Made by a program: the position numbers and the translations under genes. A stretch of 64,000 nucleotides of DNA from JAHECQ01 sp963775125 (GTDB taxonomy: Bacteria > Actinomycetota > Acidimicrobiia > Acidimicrobiales > SZUA-35): assembly GCA_963775125.1 (NCBI GenBank), contig CAVZHQ010000007.1:558001-622000 (forward strand). The letters run 5' to 3'. The stretch's first letter is position 1. Each line of letters opens with the position of its first letter. This document shows, one piece after another, positions 29,552-37,850 of the stretch. A model generated the notes under the pieces. That model saw only the letters and a list, made by a program, of their open reading frames with translations, did no database searches and was not told the DNA's origin.

Positions 29552-30751
29552 TTGAGCGAACACTTCACCTTCACCTCCGAATCGGTCACCGAAGGTCATC
29601 CCGACAAGATGGCCGACCAGATCTCGGACAGCATCCTCGACGCAATCCTCGAACAAGACCCGATGAGCCGTGTGGCCTGCGAAACGCTGGTCACAACGGG
29701 CCTGGCGATCGTTGCCGGAGAGATCAGCACCACGGCCTACGTCGACATCCCCTCGGTGGTGCGCCGCACCATCACCCGCATCGGGTACGACAAGGAGAGC
29801 TACGGCTTCGACGGCAGCACGTGCGGCGTCATGGTGGCCATCGACGAACAATCACCGGACATCGCGCAAGGCGTCGACAAGTCCGAAGAAGTTCGGTACA
29901 GCGGCGCGACCGGAGACACCTACGACGAACAGGGCGCCGGCGACCAGGGCATGATGTTCGGCTTCGCCACCAACGAGACCGAAGCCATGATGCCCCTGCC
30001 CATTCACACCGCGCACCGCATGGCCGAGCGCCTCGCCGAAGTGCGGCGAGCCGGGACCGTGCCGTACCTCCGTCCGGACGGCAAGACCCAGGTCACGTTC
30101 GACTACGAGAACGGCAAGGCGGTGCGTCTGCGGACCGTGCTGGTCTCGACCCAGCATGACGATGGCATCGACCGCGACACCATGATCCGGCCCGACCTCA
30201 TCGAACACGTGATTCGCCCGGTCATCCCCGAGCAGTTCGCAAACGACGACTACGAGGTGCTGGTGAACCCGACCGGCCGGTTCGTCATCGGTGGCCCGGT
30301 CGGTGACGCCGGCCTCACCGGACGCAAGATCATTGTCGACACCTACGGCGGCTGGGCCCGTCACGGTGGCGGCGCCTTCTCGGGCAAGGACCCCTCGAAG
30401 GTCGACCGGTCCGCCGCCTACGCAACGCGCTGGGTGGCCAAGAACCTCGTTGCCGCCGGAGCAGCCGATCGCTGTGAGGTCCAGGTTGCGTACGCCATCG
30501 GCGTCGCCCGCCCGGTTTCGGTCATGGTCGAGACCTTCGGGAGCGAGCACGTCGACCCCGCCGCCATCGCGGCCTGCGTCAACGACGTCTTCGATCTTCG
30601 GCCCGGTGCCATCCTCGACACGCTCGACCTCCGCCGCCCGATCTACGCTCGTACCGCCGCCTACGGCCATTTCGGCCGCAACGACGGGGTGTCGTTCACC
30701 TGGGAGCGCACCGACAAGGTCGACGACGTGAAGTCGGCCCTCGGTCTCTGA
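29552..30751 (+). CDS. metK: S-adenosylmethionine synthase
   Basis: Makes S-adenosylmethionine from methionine and ATP. The 399-residue product has FTSESVTEGHPDKMADQISD, GAGDQGMMFGFATNET (ATP site) and DTYGGWARHGGGAFSGKDP. The start is TTG 29552 (SEHFTF... family N-terminus); the longer frame to 29360 overlaps coaBC and is rejected. The 64-nt gap upstream holds no SAM riboswitch that I can see. Confidence 0.96.
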   Translation: MSEHFTFTSESVTEGHPDKMADQISDSILDAILEQDPMSRVACETLVTTGLAIVAGEISTTAYVDIPSVVRRTITRIGYDKESYGFDGSTCGVMVAIDEQSPDIAQGVDKSEEVRYSGATGDTYDEQGAGDQGMMFGFATNETEAMMPLPIHTAHRMAERLAEVRRAGTVPYLRPDGKTQVTFDYENGKAVRLRTVLVSTQHDDGIDRDTMIRPDLIEHVIRPVIPEQFANDDYEVLVNPTGRFVIGGPVGDAGLTGRKIIVDTYGGWARHGGGAFSGKDPSKVDRSAAYATRWVAKNLVAAGAADRCEVQVAYAIGVARPVSVMVETFGSEHVDPAAIAACVNDVFDLRPGAILDTLDLRRPIYARTAAYGHFGRNDGVSFTWERTDKVDDVKSALGL

Positions 30752-30760
30752 TCCCGTCAT

Positions 30761-30811
30761 CCCTGACTCAGCCACCGCCCTGACCCAGCCACAGCCCTGA
30801 CCGAGCTCGAA
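30761..30811 (+). repeat. 17-bp tandem repeat between metK and priA
   Basis: Copies at 30761-30777 (CCCTGACTCAGCCACCG), 30778-30794 (CCCTGACCCAGCCACAG) and a degenerate third at 30795-30811. The core CTGACYCRGCCAC resembles the 16-bp repeat at 52221-52284. Confidence 0.75.
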
Positions 30812-30838
30812 CCACCCGAACCCGCAGCGACGCAGCGG

Positions 30839-32629
30839 GTGGCTCGAGTCCAGCCCGATGTCTCAGGACTCGACAAGGTCTTCGACTACCTCGTTCCGGT
30901 CCAGTGGTCCGATTCCGTCGCGGTCGGCTCGCTGGTCCGCTTCGACCTCCATGGGCGGCGGGTCGCGGGTTGGGTCGTTGCGCTCGATGTCGATGCCGTC
31001 CCCGGGATCACGATGCGTGAGCTGCGGTCGCTCTCCTCGGTCGGGCCCTCCGCAGAGGTGGTCGGGTTGGCCCAATGGGCCGCGCATCGCTGGCACGGGC
31101 GAACCGCGGCGGTGCTGAAGTCGGCGTCGCCGGACCGAATGGTCCGCAGCGTCGGACCGCCCGTCGATGGCCCCCAACGAGTCCGCCTGCAACCGGACCC
31201 CGCAGGGAGTCCTGAGCTCGAGTTCCGCCAGGTGATGGCCGAGGCGTTGCGTGGTACCGACGTCTCGGTGCTTCGAATCGGCCCTGGGATCGACCTGTTC
31301 CCCGCGTTCGACCTCGCGGCGTCGGTCGGGAACGCGTTGGTGGTCGTGCCCGACGTGGGCGAGGCGCGTCACCTCGGTGGTCGCTTCCGTCGAGCAGGCG
31401 GTCGGGTCTCGTTGGCCGGCAGAGACTGGGCCGAAGCCGCTCGTGGCGGGCTGGTCACGGGTGCCCGTTCGGCCGTATGGGCGACGGTCCCGAACCTGAC
31501 GTCGATCGTGGTCCTGGACGAACACGACGAGCGACTGCAAGAAGAACGCAATCCCACCTGGCACGCACGCACGGTGGCCGTCGAACGGGCCCGCCGCCTG
31601 GGCATCCCGTGCGTCCTGGTGTCGCCGGCGCCCACGCTCGAAGCGCTTGCGGTCGCCGACCGCACCCTGGCCACGTCACGAACCGCCGAGCGTGCCTCGT
31701 GGCCCAGGGTGGAGATCATCGACCGGAGGAGCGAGGATCCGGGAACGCCGGGCCCCTTTTCGTCAGCGCTCGCCGCTGCGATACGGTCGACGAACAGCGA
31801 GGGACGGGTGCTCGCCGTCCTCAATCGCAAGGGCCGGGCGCAACTGCTGGCCTGCGCCACCTGCGGAGAACTGGTCCGAACGCTCGACGGCGAGCGGGTC
31901 ATGTCCGAGGTCGGTGGTGAGCTGATCGCCTCGACCGGCGAACGTCGACCGAAGGTGTGTGCCCTCTGTGGCGCAACGAAACTGAAGCGGCTTCGGCTGG
32001 GTGTCGACCGGGCCCGGGAGGAGTTGGAGGCCTTGGTCGGGGAGCCAGTGGGCGAACTGACCGCCGAGACCTCCCTCGACGTCATCGAGCAGCACCGCAT
32101 CATCGTCGGTACCGAAGCGGTCCTTCACCGGGTGAATCGAGCTGACCTCGTCGTCTTCCTCGATTTCGATCAGGAATTGCTTGCTCCGCGATTCCGTGCT
32201 GCCGAGCAGGCCATGGCGCTGCTGGTGTTGGCGGCCAGAGTGCTGGGCGGTCGCGACGGCCAGAGTGACGGAGGGCGTCTGCTGGTGCAGACCCGCAGTC
32301 CCGACCATCGGGTGCTGGAGGCCGCAGTTCGTGCCGACCCCTCACGATTCGCCGAGGCCGAGCGGGCGCTTCGCCGTTCGCTCGCACTGCCGCCGTTCAC
32401 GTCGCTCGCCGAGGTCAGTGGCGCCGGGGCGGACGCCTTCGTCGAGCCACTGCGATCCGATGATCGTTGGCGTTCCGAGGTCGACGTGCTCGGCCCGAGA
32501 ACCGACGGCCACTACCTGGTGCGGGCAACGACTGCCGAGTTGCTGGCTGACGCGCTCGGCTTCGCCGGTTCGTTCGTCCACCGTCCCAAGCAACGGGTCC
32601 GCGTCGCGGTCGACCCGCCTCGCATCTGA
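30839..32629 (+). CDS. priA: PriA-like primosomal protein (helicase motifs degenerate)
   Basis: PriA restarts collapsed replication forks. The 596-residue product keeps the 3' DNA-binding N-terminus (ARVQPDVSGLDKVFDYLVPV) and the C-terminal domain, but lacks a Walker A loop (the region reads LRIGPGIDLFPAF). The DEAH-like box is VVLDEHDER, and only four zinc-site cysteines remain (CATCG, CALCG). Such ATPase-deficient forms are standard in actinobacteria. GTG 30839 is the most likely start; the frame is open further upstream. Follows metK as in mycobacteria. Confidence 0.9.
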   Translation: MARVQPDVSGLDKVFDYLVPVQWSDSVAVGSLVRFDLHGRRVAGWVVALDVDAVPGITMRELRSLSSVGPSAEVVGLAQWAAHRWHGRTAAVLKSASPDRMVRSVGPPVDGPQRVRLQPDPAGSPELEFRQVMAEALRGTDVSVLRIGPGIDLFPAFDLAASVGNALVVVPDVGEARHLGGRFRRAGGRVSLAGRDWAEAARGGLVTGARSAVWATVPNLTSIVVLDEHDERLQEERNPTWHARTVAVERARRLGIPCVLVSPAPTLEALAVADRTLATSRTAERASWPRVEIIDRRSEDPGTPGPFSSALAAAIRSTNSEGRVLAVLNRKGRAQLLACATCGELVRTLDGERVMSEVGGELIASTGERRPKVCALCGATKLKRLRLGVDRAREELEALVGEPVGELTAETSLDVIEQHRIIVGTEAVLHRVNRADLVVFLDFDQELLAPRFRAAEQAMALLVLAARVLGGRDGQSDGGRLLVQTRSPDHRVLEAAVRADPSRFAEAERALRRSLALPPFTSLAEVSGAGADAFVEPLRSDDRWRSEVDVLGPRTDGHYLVRATTAELLADALGFAGSFVHRPKQRVRVAVDPPRI

Positions 32630-32671
32630 TCTGGAGTGGCGAGCATCGGGGTTTTCGCCGAAAGTGGAGGG

Positions 32672-34276
32672 ATGACGCTGACCGAGTCCCTTCTGCCTGC
32701 CGATACGTCCTCACCGGTTCTCGACACGACCGTCGGATCCATTCTGCGAGAGGCGGCCGCCCTCCGGCCCGACGGCCTGGCGCTCGTCGAAGGCATTGCC
32801 GACGTTGCCGCTCGGCGGGCCTGGACCTTTGCCGAGCTGTTGCGTGACTCCGAGACCGTGGCCCGCGCCCTGGCATCCCGCTTCGAGAAAGGCGAACGCG
32901 TCGCGGTCTGGGCCCCCAACATTCCCGAGTGGGTGATGATGGAATACGGATGCGCCCTCGCCGGCGTGGTGCTCGTCACCGTCAACCCCGCCTTCCAGGC
33001 ACAAGAGCTCCGCTACGTCCTCGAACAGTCGAAGGCGTCGGGCATCTTCTACCTGCCGGCGCACCGCGGGAACTCACTGCAGGGGCATCTCGATGCCGTC
33101 CTCCCCGACTTGCCGTTGTTGCGCGAAGTCGTCCGATTCGACCAGTTCGACGAGTTCCTGGCATCGGCACCCGCAGACCAGGTGCTTCCGGACGTCTCGC
33201 CCGACGACCCCGTCCAGATCCAGTACACCTCCGGCACGACGGGATTCCCCAAAGGCGCGTACCTGCACCATCGGGGGATCACCAACAACGGGCGGTACGT
33301 TGCCGAACGGTTGGGGCTCGAGCCCGGCGGGGTCTACATCAATCCGATGCCGCTGTTTCACACCGGTGGCTGCGTGGTGGGGGTGCTGGCCGCAGTCCAG
33401 CAGCAGGCTGCGCTGGTCAATCTCGAGGTCTTCGACCCGGCAACGATGCTCGAGCTGATCGAGACCTACGGGGGCACGCACACCTTGGCCGTCCCCACCA
33501 TGCTCATCGCCATGATGGAACATCCCGACTTCGCCCGGCGTGATCTCTCGTCGCTCACGACCGTCTGCTCCGGCGGGTCGACGGTGCCGGCCGAGCTGGT
33601 CCGCCGGATCGAGGACACGCTCGGCGTCGGGTTCTCGATCATCTACGGGCAGACCGAGGCATCGCCCGGAATCACCTTGATGAAGCCCGACGATTCGCCG
33701 AGCGACAAATCGAACACCCTCGGGCCGGCCTTGCCGCAAACCGAGTTGAAGGTCATCGATCCCGACACCGGTGAGGTGGTGCCCGTCGGAGTTCCCGGGG
33801 AACTCTGCACCCGCGGCTACCTGGTCATGCTCGGATACTTCGAGATGCCGGACAAGACGGCCGAAACCATCGATGACGACGGTTGGTTGCACACGGGTGA
33901 CCTCGTCACCATGGACGAGCGGGGATACACGACGATCACCGGCCGGCTCAAGGACATGATCATCCGGGGTGGTGAGAACATCTACCCCCGCGAGATCGAG
34001 GAGATTCTCTTCACCCACCCCAAGGTTGCCGACGTTGCGGTCTGTGGTCTGCCGGACGAGAAATGGGGCGAGATCGTCGCCGCCTTCATTCGTGACGCCG
34101 ACCCTGCCGATCCGGCATCTGATGCCGAACTGCACGCGTTCCTACGAGAGCACCTCGCGCCCCACAAGACGCCGAGGACCTGGTACCACGTGGACGCGTT
34201 CCCGCTGACGCCATCGGGCAAGGTGCAGAAGTTCAACATCGTCGAGGCGTGGCAGAAGGGGCTGTACGACGCCTGA
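32672..34276 (+). CDS. Acyl-CoA ligase (AMP-binding, FadD-type)
   Basis: Activates a carboxylic acid, probably a fatty acid, to its CoA thioester via an acyl-adenylate. About 534 residues with the P-loop-like YTSGTTGFPKGAYLHH, YGQTEASPGITLM, WLHTGDL, GRLKDMIIRGGENIYPREIE and the C-terminal catalytic Lys in LTPSGKVQK. GTG 32636 is an alternative start 12 codons upstream. Converges on the Rieske gene with a 5-nt gap. Chain-length preference is not deducible. Confidence 0.9.
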   Translation: MTLTESLLPADTSSPVLDTTVGSILREAAALRPDGLALVEGIADVAARRAWTFAELLRDSETVARALASRFEKGERVAVWAPNIPEWVMMEYGCALAGVVLVTVNPAFQAQELRYVLEQSKASGIFYLPAHRGNSLQGHLDAVLPDLPLLREVVRFDQFDEFLASAPADQVLPDVSPDDPVQIQYTSGTTGFPKGAYLHHRGITNNGRYVAERLGLEPGGVYINPMPLFHTGGCVVGVLAAVQQQAALVNLEVFDPATMLELIETYGGTHTLAVPTMLIAMMEHPDFARRDLSSLTTVCSGGSTVPAELVRRIEDTLGVGFSIIYGQTEASPGITLMKPDDSPSDKSNTLGPALPQTELKVIDPDTGEVVPVGVPGELCTRGYLVMLGYFEMPDKTAETIDDDGWLHTGDLVTMDERGYTTITGRLKDMIIRGGENIYPREIEEILFTHPKVADVAVCGLPDEKWGEIVAAFIRDADPADPASDAELHAFLREHLAPHKTPRTWYHVDAFPLTPSGKVQKFNIVEAWQKGLYDA

Positions 34277-34281
34277 CCGGT

Positions 34282-35514
34282 TCAGCCCGGGTTGGCCAGG
34301 AGGGCGCGGTGGAACGCAGCGAGAGCGGGCTCGTTCGCTCCCGCCGTGATCGAGTCGAGCACCCCCGACGACAGGCCACGTTGTACCCCGGCCATCGCCG
34401 CGAAGTCCTCGTTGATCACGGTGTCGATCGTGAGCTTCCAATTGCGTTCCCAGTGCCGAAGTGCCGAGTCGGTGACCGGTAGCTCGGGGACGTAGAAGTC
34501 GAGGTCGACGATCGATCGGCCCGGATCGGTCGGATCGGGGTAGACCCGCCAGGTCTCGAGGTGGTCGATCTGCACGACGAACACCGTGTTGGGGAACAGC
34601 ACGTAGACCAGTGCACTGTGCGGAACGAGATCCCAGGTCTCGCGCGGCGAATCCGCGAGCTCGGCCAGTGACCGGCGGGGCAAGACCTCGCGCACGTGGG
34701 ATCCGAAGGTTTCCACCGCTGCGAGGTTGGCGACGAAGAGCGGTCCGACCGTCGTGCGATGCAGCGTCGAGAAGTGATAGCCCTCGAGGAACGTGTCGAT
34801 CACGAGCTTCCAGTTGAGGCCGAGGTCGAAACGATGGCTGCGCCAATGATGATGATCGATCGCCCCGTAGGCATCGATCTCGTCGGCAAGCGCTCCGAGC
34901 AAGGGATCGGCCGATCCGCCGGTCAGCGAGGGAACCACCCAGATCAGGCCGGCCGCCTCGTGCACCGGCAGCGGGCGCATCCCTGGCTGCGGGGTCGTGA
35001 ACTGGGGGAACGACGCAGCGTCGGGTAATCCGACGAGCGTCCCGTCGAGTCCGTAGGTCCAGCCGTGATACGGACACGTCATCCGCCTCCCGCACAGATG
35101 CTGTGCCGGGCCGTCACCTGGGTCGCCGGCAACCTGAGCTCGGTCACCTGGGTCGCCGGCAACCTGAGCTCTGTCACCTGGGTCGCCGGCAACCTGAGCT
35201 CCGCGGTGCGCGCAGACGTTGGCGAGGGCGTGGACCTGGCCGGCTTCGTCGCGGGTGAGCACCACGGGGAGACCCAGGCGATCGCGAACGACCTGGGTCG
35301 AGGGGCCAGGGAGGTCGCACGACAGGGCAACGACCTGGGGGAGGTGGGAAAACAGGTGTCTGCGCTCGACCTCCAGGTGGACTGGGTCGGCGTAGTGGCT
35401 CGCCGGGAAGACGCCGCCTTCGGCGCGAAGCGGACCCCCGGTGGCCATCTGGGCAAGCAACTGTTCGATGATCGGTTCGAACAGGACCTGGTTGGGAGAT
35501 GCCGGGTTGGTCAC
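34282..35514 (-). CDS. Rieske non-heme iron ring-hydroxylating oxygenase, alpha subunit
   Basis: Terminal oxygenase family that adds oxygen to aromatic or other substrates using electrons from a separate reductase. The 410-residue product has a Rieske centre C101-A-H103 ... C147-P-Y-H150 and a catalytic domain with the mononuclear iron site NWKLVIDTFLEGYHFSTLH (D240, H247, H252). The Rieske loop is abnormally long: 43 residues separate H103 from C147 because a 10-residue unit (AQVAGDPGDR) is tandemly triplicated. GTG start follows a TACGGT hexamer. No reductase gene is adjacent. Confidence 0.9.
   Translation of the reverse strand: MTNPASPNQVLFEPIIEQLLAQMATGGPLRAEGGVFPASHYADPVHLEVERRHLFSHLPQVVALSCDLPGPSTQVVRDRLGLPVVLTRDEAGQVHALANVCAHRGAQVAGDPGDRAQVAGDPGDRAQVAGDPGDGPAQHLCGRRMTCPYHGWTYGLDGTLVGLPDAASFPQFTTPQPGMRPLPVHEAAGLIWVVPSLTGGSADPLLGALADEIDAYGAIDHHHWRSHRFDLGLNWKLVIDTFLEGYHFSTLHRTTVGPLFVANLAAVETFGSHVREVLPRRSLAELADSPRETWDLVPHSALVYVLFPNTVFVVQIDHLETWRVYPDPTDPGRSIVDLDFYVPELPVTDSALRHWERNWKLTIDTVINEDFAAMAGVQRGLSSGVLDSITAGANEPALAAFHRALLANPG
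35115..35204. repeat. 30-bp tandem repeat, three copies, in the Rieske loop
   Basis: Three 30-bp copies at 35115-35144, 35145-35174 and 35175-35204 (+ strand unit begins CACCTGGGTCGCCGGCAACC). Copies 1 and 2 differ only near the end. They code for AQVAGDPGDR in the Rieske gene. Near identity implies recent expansion. Confidence 0.95.
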
Positions 35515-35521
35515 GAACCGG

Positions 35522-35527
35522 ACCGTA
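35522..35527 (-). promoter_or_regulatory. Candidate -10 hexamer (TACGGT) of the Rieske gene
   Basis: On the minus strand TACGGT lies 7 nt before GTG 35514 with no Shine-Dalgarno between them. Confidence 0.45.
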
Positions 35528-35559
35528 TCGGAGCCCGCGGCCCCGCGACCAACCGTGTC

Positions 35560-35680
35560 GCAAATCCATCGATCATAAAAGACTTTCAGTTTGTCTATTG
35601 ACAGGTTAATTACTGTTATTTACGTTTACTAGGACTCGAAGCAGTCAAAACACTTCAACGTAAGCCAGAAAGGCCCAAGC
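35560..35680 (+). promoter_or_regulatory. AT-rich intergenic promoter region (TTGACA-N17-TACGTT)
   Basis: This stretch is strikingly AT-rich compared with its surroundings. TTGACA at about 35598-35603 is spaced 17 bp from TACGTT at about 35621-35626, a textbook housekeeping -35/-10 pair and the only good -35 in the window. It would transcribe the three-gene cassette from 35681. Upstream AT tracts (ATAAAAGACTTTCAG) could bind a nucleoid protein or regulator. Confidence 0.6.
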
Positions 35681-36301
35681 ATGACCGATCATCACCCGCA
35701 GGTTCCCGCCACTGAGGCAAGGACTGACGAAGGAAGGACGGTCGAAGCAGGGACAGTGGAACCAGTACCTGCGGTCCCCTCGAGCGCCGGTGCAGCAGCC
35801 CCCGCGCCCCGTGTGATCGAGTTCCCGTTCGCCGAGCTGCGGGTGGTGGCGTGGCCCGACGAGATCCTCGATCGGCTTGGTCATGATCCACGCAGCCCCT
35901 ACGTCGAGCGGTTCTGGGTGTCGATCCTGGGGCCGTCCGCCACCCTGTTGCTTCGGCGGTTGGCCACCGGTCTCGATCTCGCCCCTGACGGGTTCTCCTT
36001 CGAACCCGAAGCCTGGGCCCGCGAGCTCGGGGTCGGCATCCGAGGAGGGAAGAACAGCCCGTTCTGGCGGGCGATCGAACGGACAGGGCGCTTTCGGGCC
36101 ACCCGGCTCCAGGGCGACACCCTGTTTGCTCGCCGTCGGCTCGACTCGCTCAACATTCGCCAGGTCGACCGCCTCCCGGCCCACCTCCAACGAGCCCACC
36201 ATGCGTGGGCCGCCCGCCAGCTCGCCGAGCATCAGAAGCCGCGGCCCCCGGTTCCCCCGCTTGCCGCCGTACCGGCCGGCACTTCCGAGGGCGCAGCGTG
36301 A
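35681..36301 (+). CDS. Hypothetical protein, first gene of a three-gene cassette
   Basis: 206 residues. The first 45 are acidic and Pro/Ala-rich; the conserved-looking core runs from VIEFPFAELRVVAWPDEIL to the end (SPYVERFWVSILGPSATLLLRRL, FSFEPEAWARELGVGIRGGKNSPFWRAIERTGRF). The core looks helical, possibly winged-helix-like. I do not recognise a named family. It is preceded by the strong AT-rich promoter and overlaps the next gene by 4 nt (GTGA). Confidence 0.75.
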   Translation: MTDHHPQVPATEARTDEGRTVEAGTVEPVPAVPSSAGAAAPAPRVIEFPFAELRVVAWPDEILDRLGHDPRSPYVERFWVSILGPSATLLLRRLATGLDLAPDGFSFEPEAWARELGVGIRGGKNSPFWRAIERTGRFRATRLQGDTLFARRRLDSLNIRQVDRLPAHLQRAHHAWAARQLAEHQKPRPPVPPLAAVPAGTSEGAA

Positions 36302-36633
36302 ACGACGGGAGCGGCATGAACTCGGTGCGAACGGTGCGGTTCTCGTTCGCCGCCCTGGTCGAAACCCGCCGCAGCCTCGAACGCGTCCTGAGCGAGGCGA
36401 CGTCCCTACCGTCGGTCGACGCTCCCCGGATCGTGGGTGGGTCACGACTCACGACGATCCTCGATGGCATCGGCGAGCTGGTCAATACCGCCAATCAGCA
36501 CGCGCGTACCGACCTCGATCAGCTGATCGGCGCGCTCGACGTCATCGTCCTGACGTTCGCCACCACCGACGAGGGCCTGGCCCAACTTGCCCTGGGATCC
36601 AACCGCAACATCGGAGCCGAGGCGCGGCCGTGA
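36298..36633 (+). CDS. Small helical protein resembling EspC/WXG100-type secretion partners
   Basis: About 111 residues from GTG 36298 (ATG 36316 is possible). Mostly alpha-helical, with TTILDGIGELVNTANQ and LDQLIGALDVIVLTFATTDEGLAQ, a layout similar to EspC/ESX-associated proteins of type VII secretion (about 100 residues, two helices, a late Y/F-x-TD motif). No Trp-X-Gly motif is seen, so the similarity is weak. It overlaps both neighbours (GTGA junctions). No EccC-type secretion ATPase lies in the window. Confidence 0.6.
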   Translation: MNDGSGMNSVRTVRFSFAALVETRRSLERVLSEATSLPSVDAPRIVGGSRLTTILDGIGELVNTANQHARTDLDQLIGALDVIVLTFATTDEGLAQLALGSNRNIGAEARP

Positions 36634-37850
36634 CAGGCTGGGCGGCGTTGTTGGGCCCGGCGTTCGGCATCGATGAAGAGCCGATCCGCGAGCGGCCCGA
36701 AACCTTCGACCTGGCAGCGATGCTGTTCTCCCGGTCGGCCGACGCCTATCAGTCACTCCTCGGTTCGGCCCGGGCGGCGATGTGGCAGACCGAGCGAAGC
36801 GACCTCTCCGGACGAACCGCCGACGCCCTCCGCGCGTTGATCGACGGCTGGGTTCAGGACCTTGGTCGGGTCCCCGACCATCTCCGGGAGGTGCAACGGA
36901 TCCTGTCGGCCCACGCCGACGAGCTCCAGGGACTGCGTCGGGAGAGCGACCGCGAGTTCGGTCTCGCCCTGCAGCGCCGGCCGAGCCTGGAGTCGGAGGG
37001 TCCGGACGATGCGGTGCTCTCGCTCGCGGCCTATCACAACCTCCAGGACAGCGAGGACCATCTGAATCGCAGAACGGGGCGTCTCCTGGTCGATCTCGGC
37101 TTTTCCGACGCGGCCAGGGCCCTGTCCATCGATGCTCGGCCCATCGAGGTGTGGAACGCCGTTGCGCCGGTCTTTGCCGCGCACGGAGCCCACATCTCTC
37201 TGCCGTCATCCCATGCCCGGCCGGTCGACTGCGTGTCGGTCGACGACCACGGCGTCCCGACGGTCCACGTACGTGGTCCCGACGGAGGACCGTTCGTCGT
37301 CGGTGAGGACATCGATGCCGAGAACTTCGAGGTCGTGGTGTCGTTGCTCTCGGGCTATCTGCCGGACTTTCGACCCTTCAAGCTCCTGCACGACCTTCCG
37401 CTGAACGACTTCTCCGCCGTCAACTGGGCCTACGGAACCAACTACCTGGAGGGGGAGGGGCCGCAGCTGCAGGTGGGTGGTTTCGGTGGCTCGATGGAGG
37501 GCTACCGAGACGGGGGAGCTTGGGTTCCCCAAGAACTGGTGCCGCTCGATGGTGTCGCCATGGGATTGGCCCTGGCACCGGCAGGCAAGGTGGGGGAGCA
37601 CCTTCTGGCCAAACTCGTGCAGGCCGGCGTCGACGAGGCCAGAACCCACGAACAGCACTGTCGCGACACCCTCGCGACACCCTCCGCGGACCTCGACCAG
37701 ACGACCAACCGGGTGAGGACGACGGTGATGAAGACCGAGGCGACGACAGGCGGGGCAGCGCCGCGGACTAACTCGCCCCGGCGGTCCCCGCCTGCCAGCG
37801 CTGGCGGGCGAGTTCATACAGCCCGACCGTGCCGGCCTGTGCGACGTTGA
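36630..37850 (+). CDS. Hypothetical protein with WXG-like helical N-terminus
   Basis: About 406 residues from GTG 36630. The first 120 are helical (GWAALLGPAFGIDEEPI, WQTERSDLSGRTADALRALI, LREVQRILSAHADEL), reminiscent of N-terminal targeting domains of type VII-secreted proteins. The C-terminal 250 residues (HLNRRTGRLLVDLGFSDAAR, VHVRGPDGGPFVVGEDIDAE, NWAYGTNYLEGEGPQLQVGG) match no family I know. The tail has an 11-bp tandem duplication (37661-37682) that shifts the frame; without it the protein would end at 37771 in an acidic tail. As given, it overlaps the convergent methylase by 83 nt. Confidence 0.7.
   Translation: MTGWAALLGPAFGIDEEPIRERPETFDLAAMLFSRSADAYQSLLGSARAAMWQTERSDLSGRTADALRALIDGWVQDLGRVPDHLREVQRILSAHADELQGLRRESDREFGLALQRRPSLESEGPDDAVLSLAAYHNLQDSEDHLNRRTGRLLVDLGFSDAARALSIDARPIEVWNAVAPVFAAHGAHISLPSSHARPVDCVSVDDHGVPTVHVRGPDGGPFVVGEDIDAENFEVVVSLLSGYLPDFRPFKLLHDLPLNDFSAVNWAYGTNYLEGEGPQLQVGGFGGSMEGYRDGGAWVPQELVPLDGVAMGLALAPAGKVGEHLLAKLVQAGVDEARTHEQHCRDTLATPSADLDQTTNRVRTTVMKTEATTGGAAPRTNSPRRSPPASAGGRVHTARPCRPVRR
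37661..37682 (+). repeat. 11-bp tandem duplication, frame-shifting
   Basis: TCGCGACACCC occurs twice in tandem (37661-37671, 37672-37682). Being 11 bp it shifts the reading frame of the 36630 gene. Removing one copy puts the downstream sequence in a frame that stops at 37769-37771, leaving only a 4-nt overlap with the neighbouring gene. Confidence 0.9.

Noticed and set aside
35115..35204. CRISPR array (also considered at 52221-52284)
   Set aside because: Copies are directly adjacent with no spacers, and the first set is inside a coding region.
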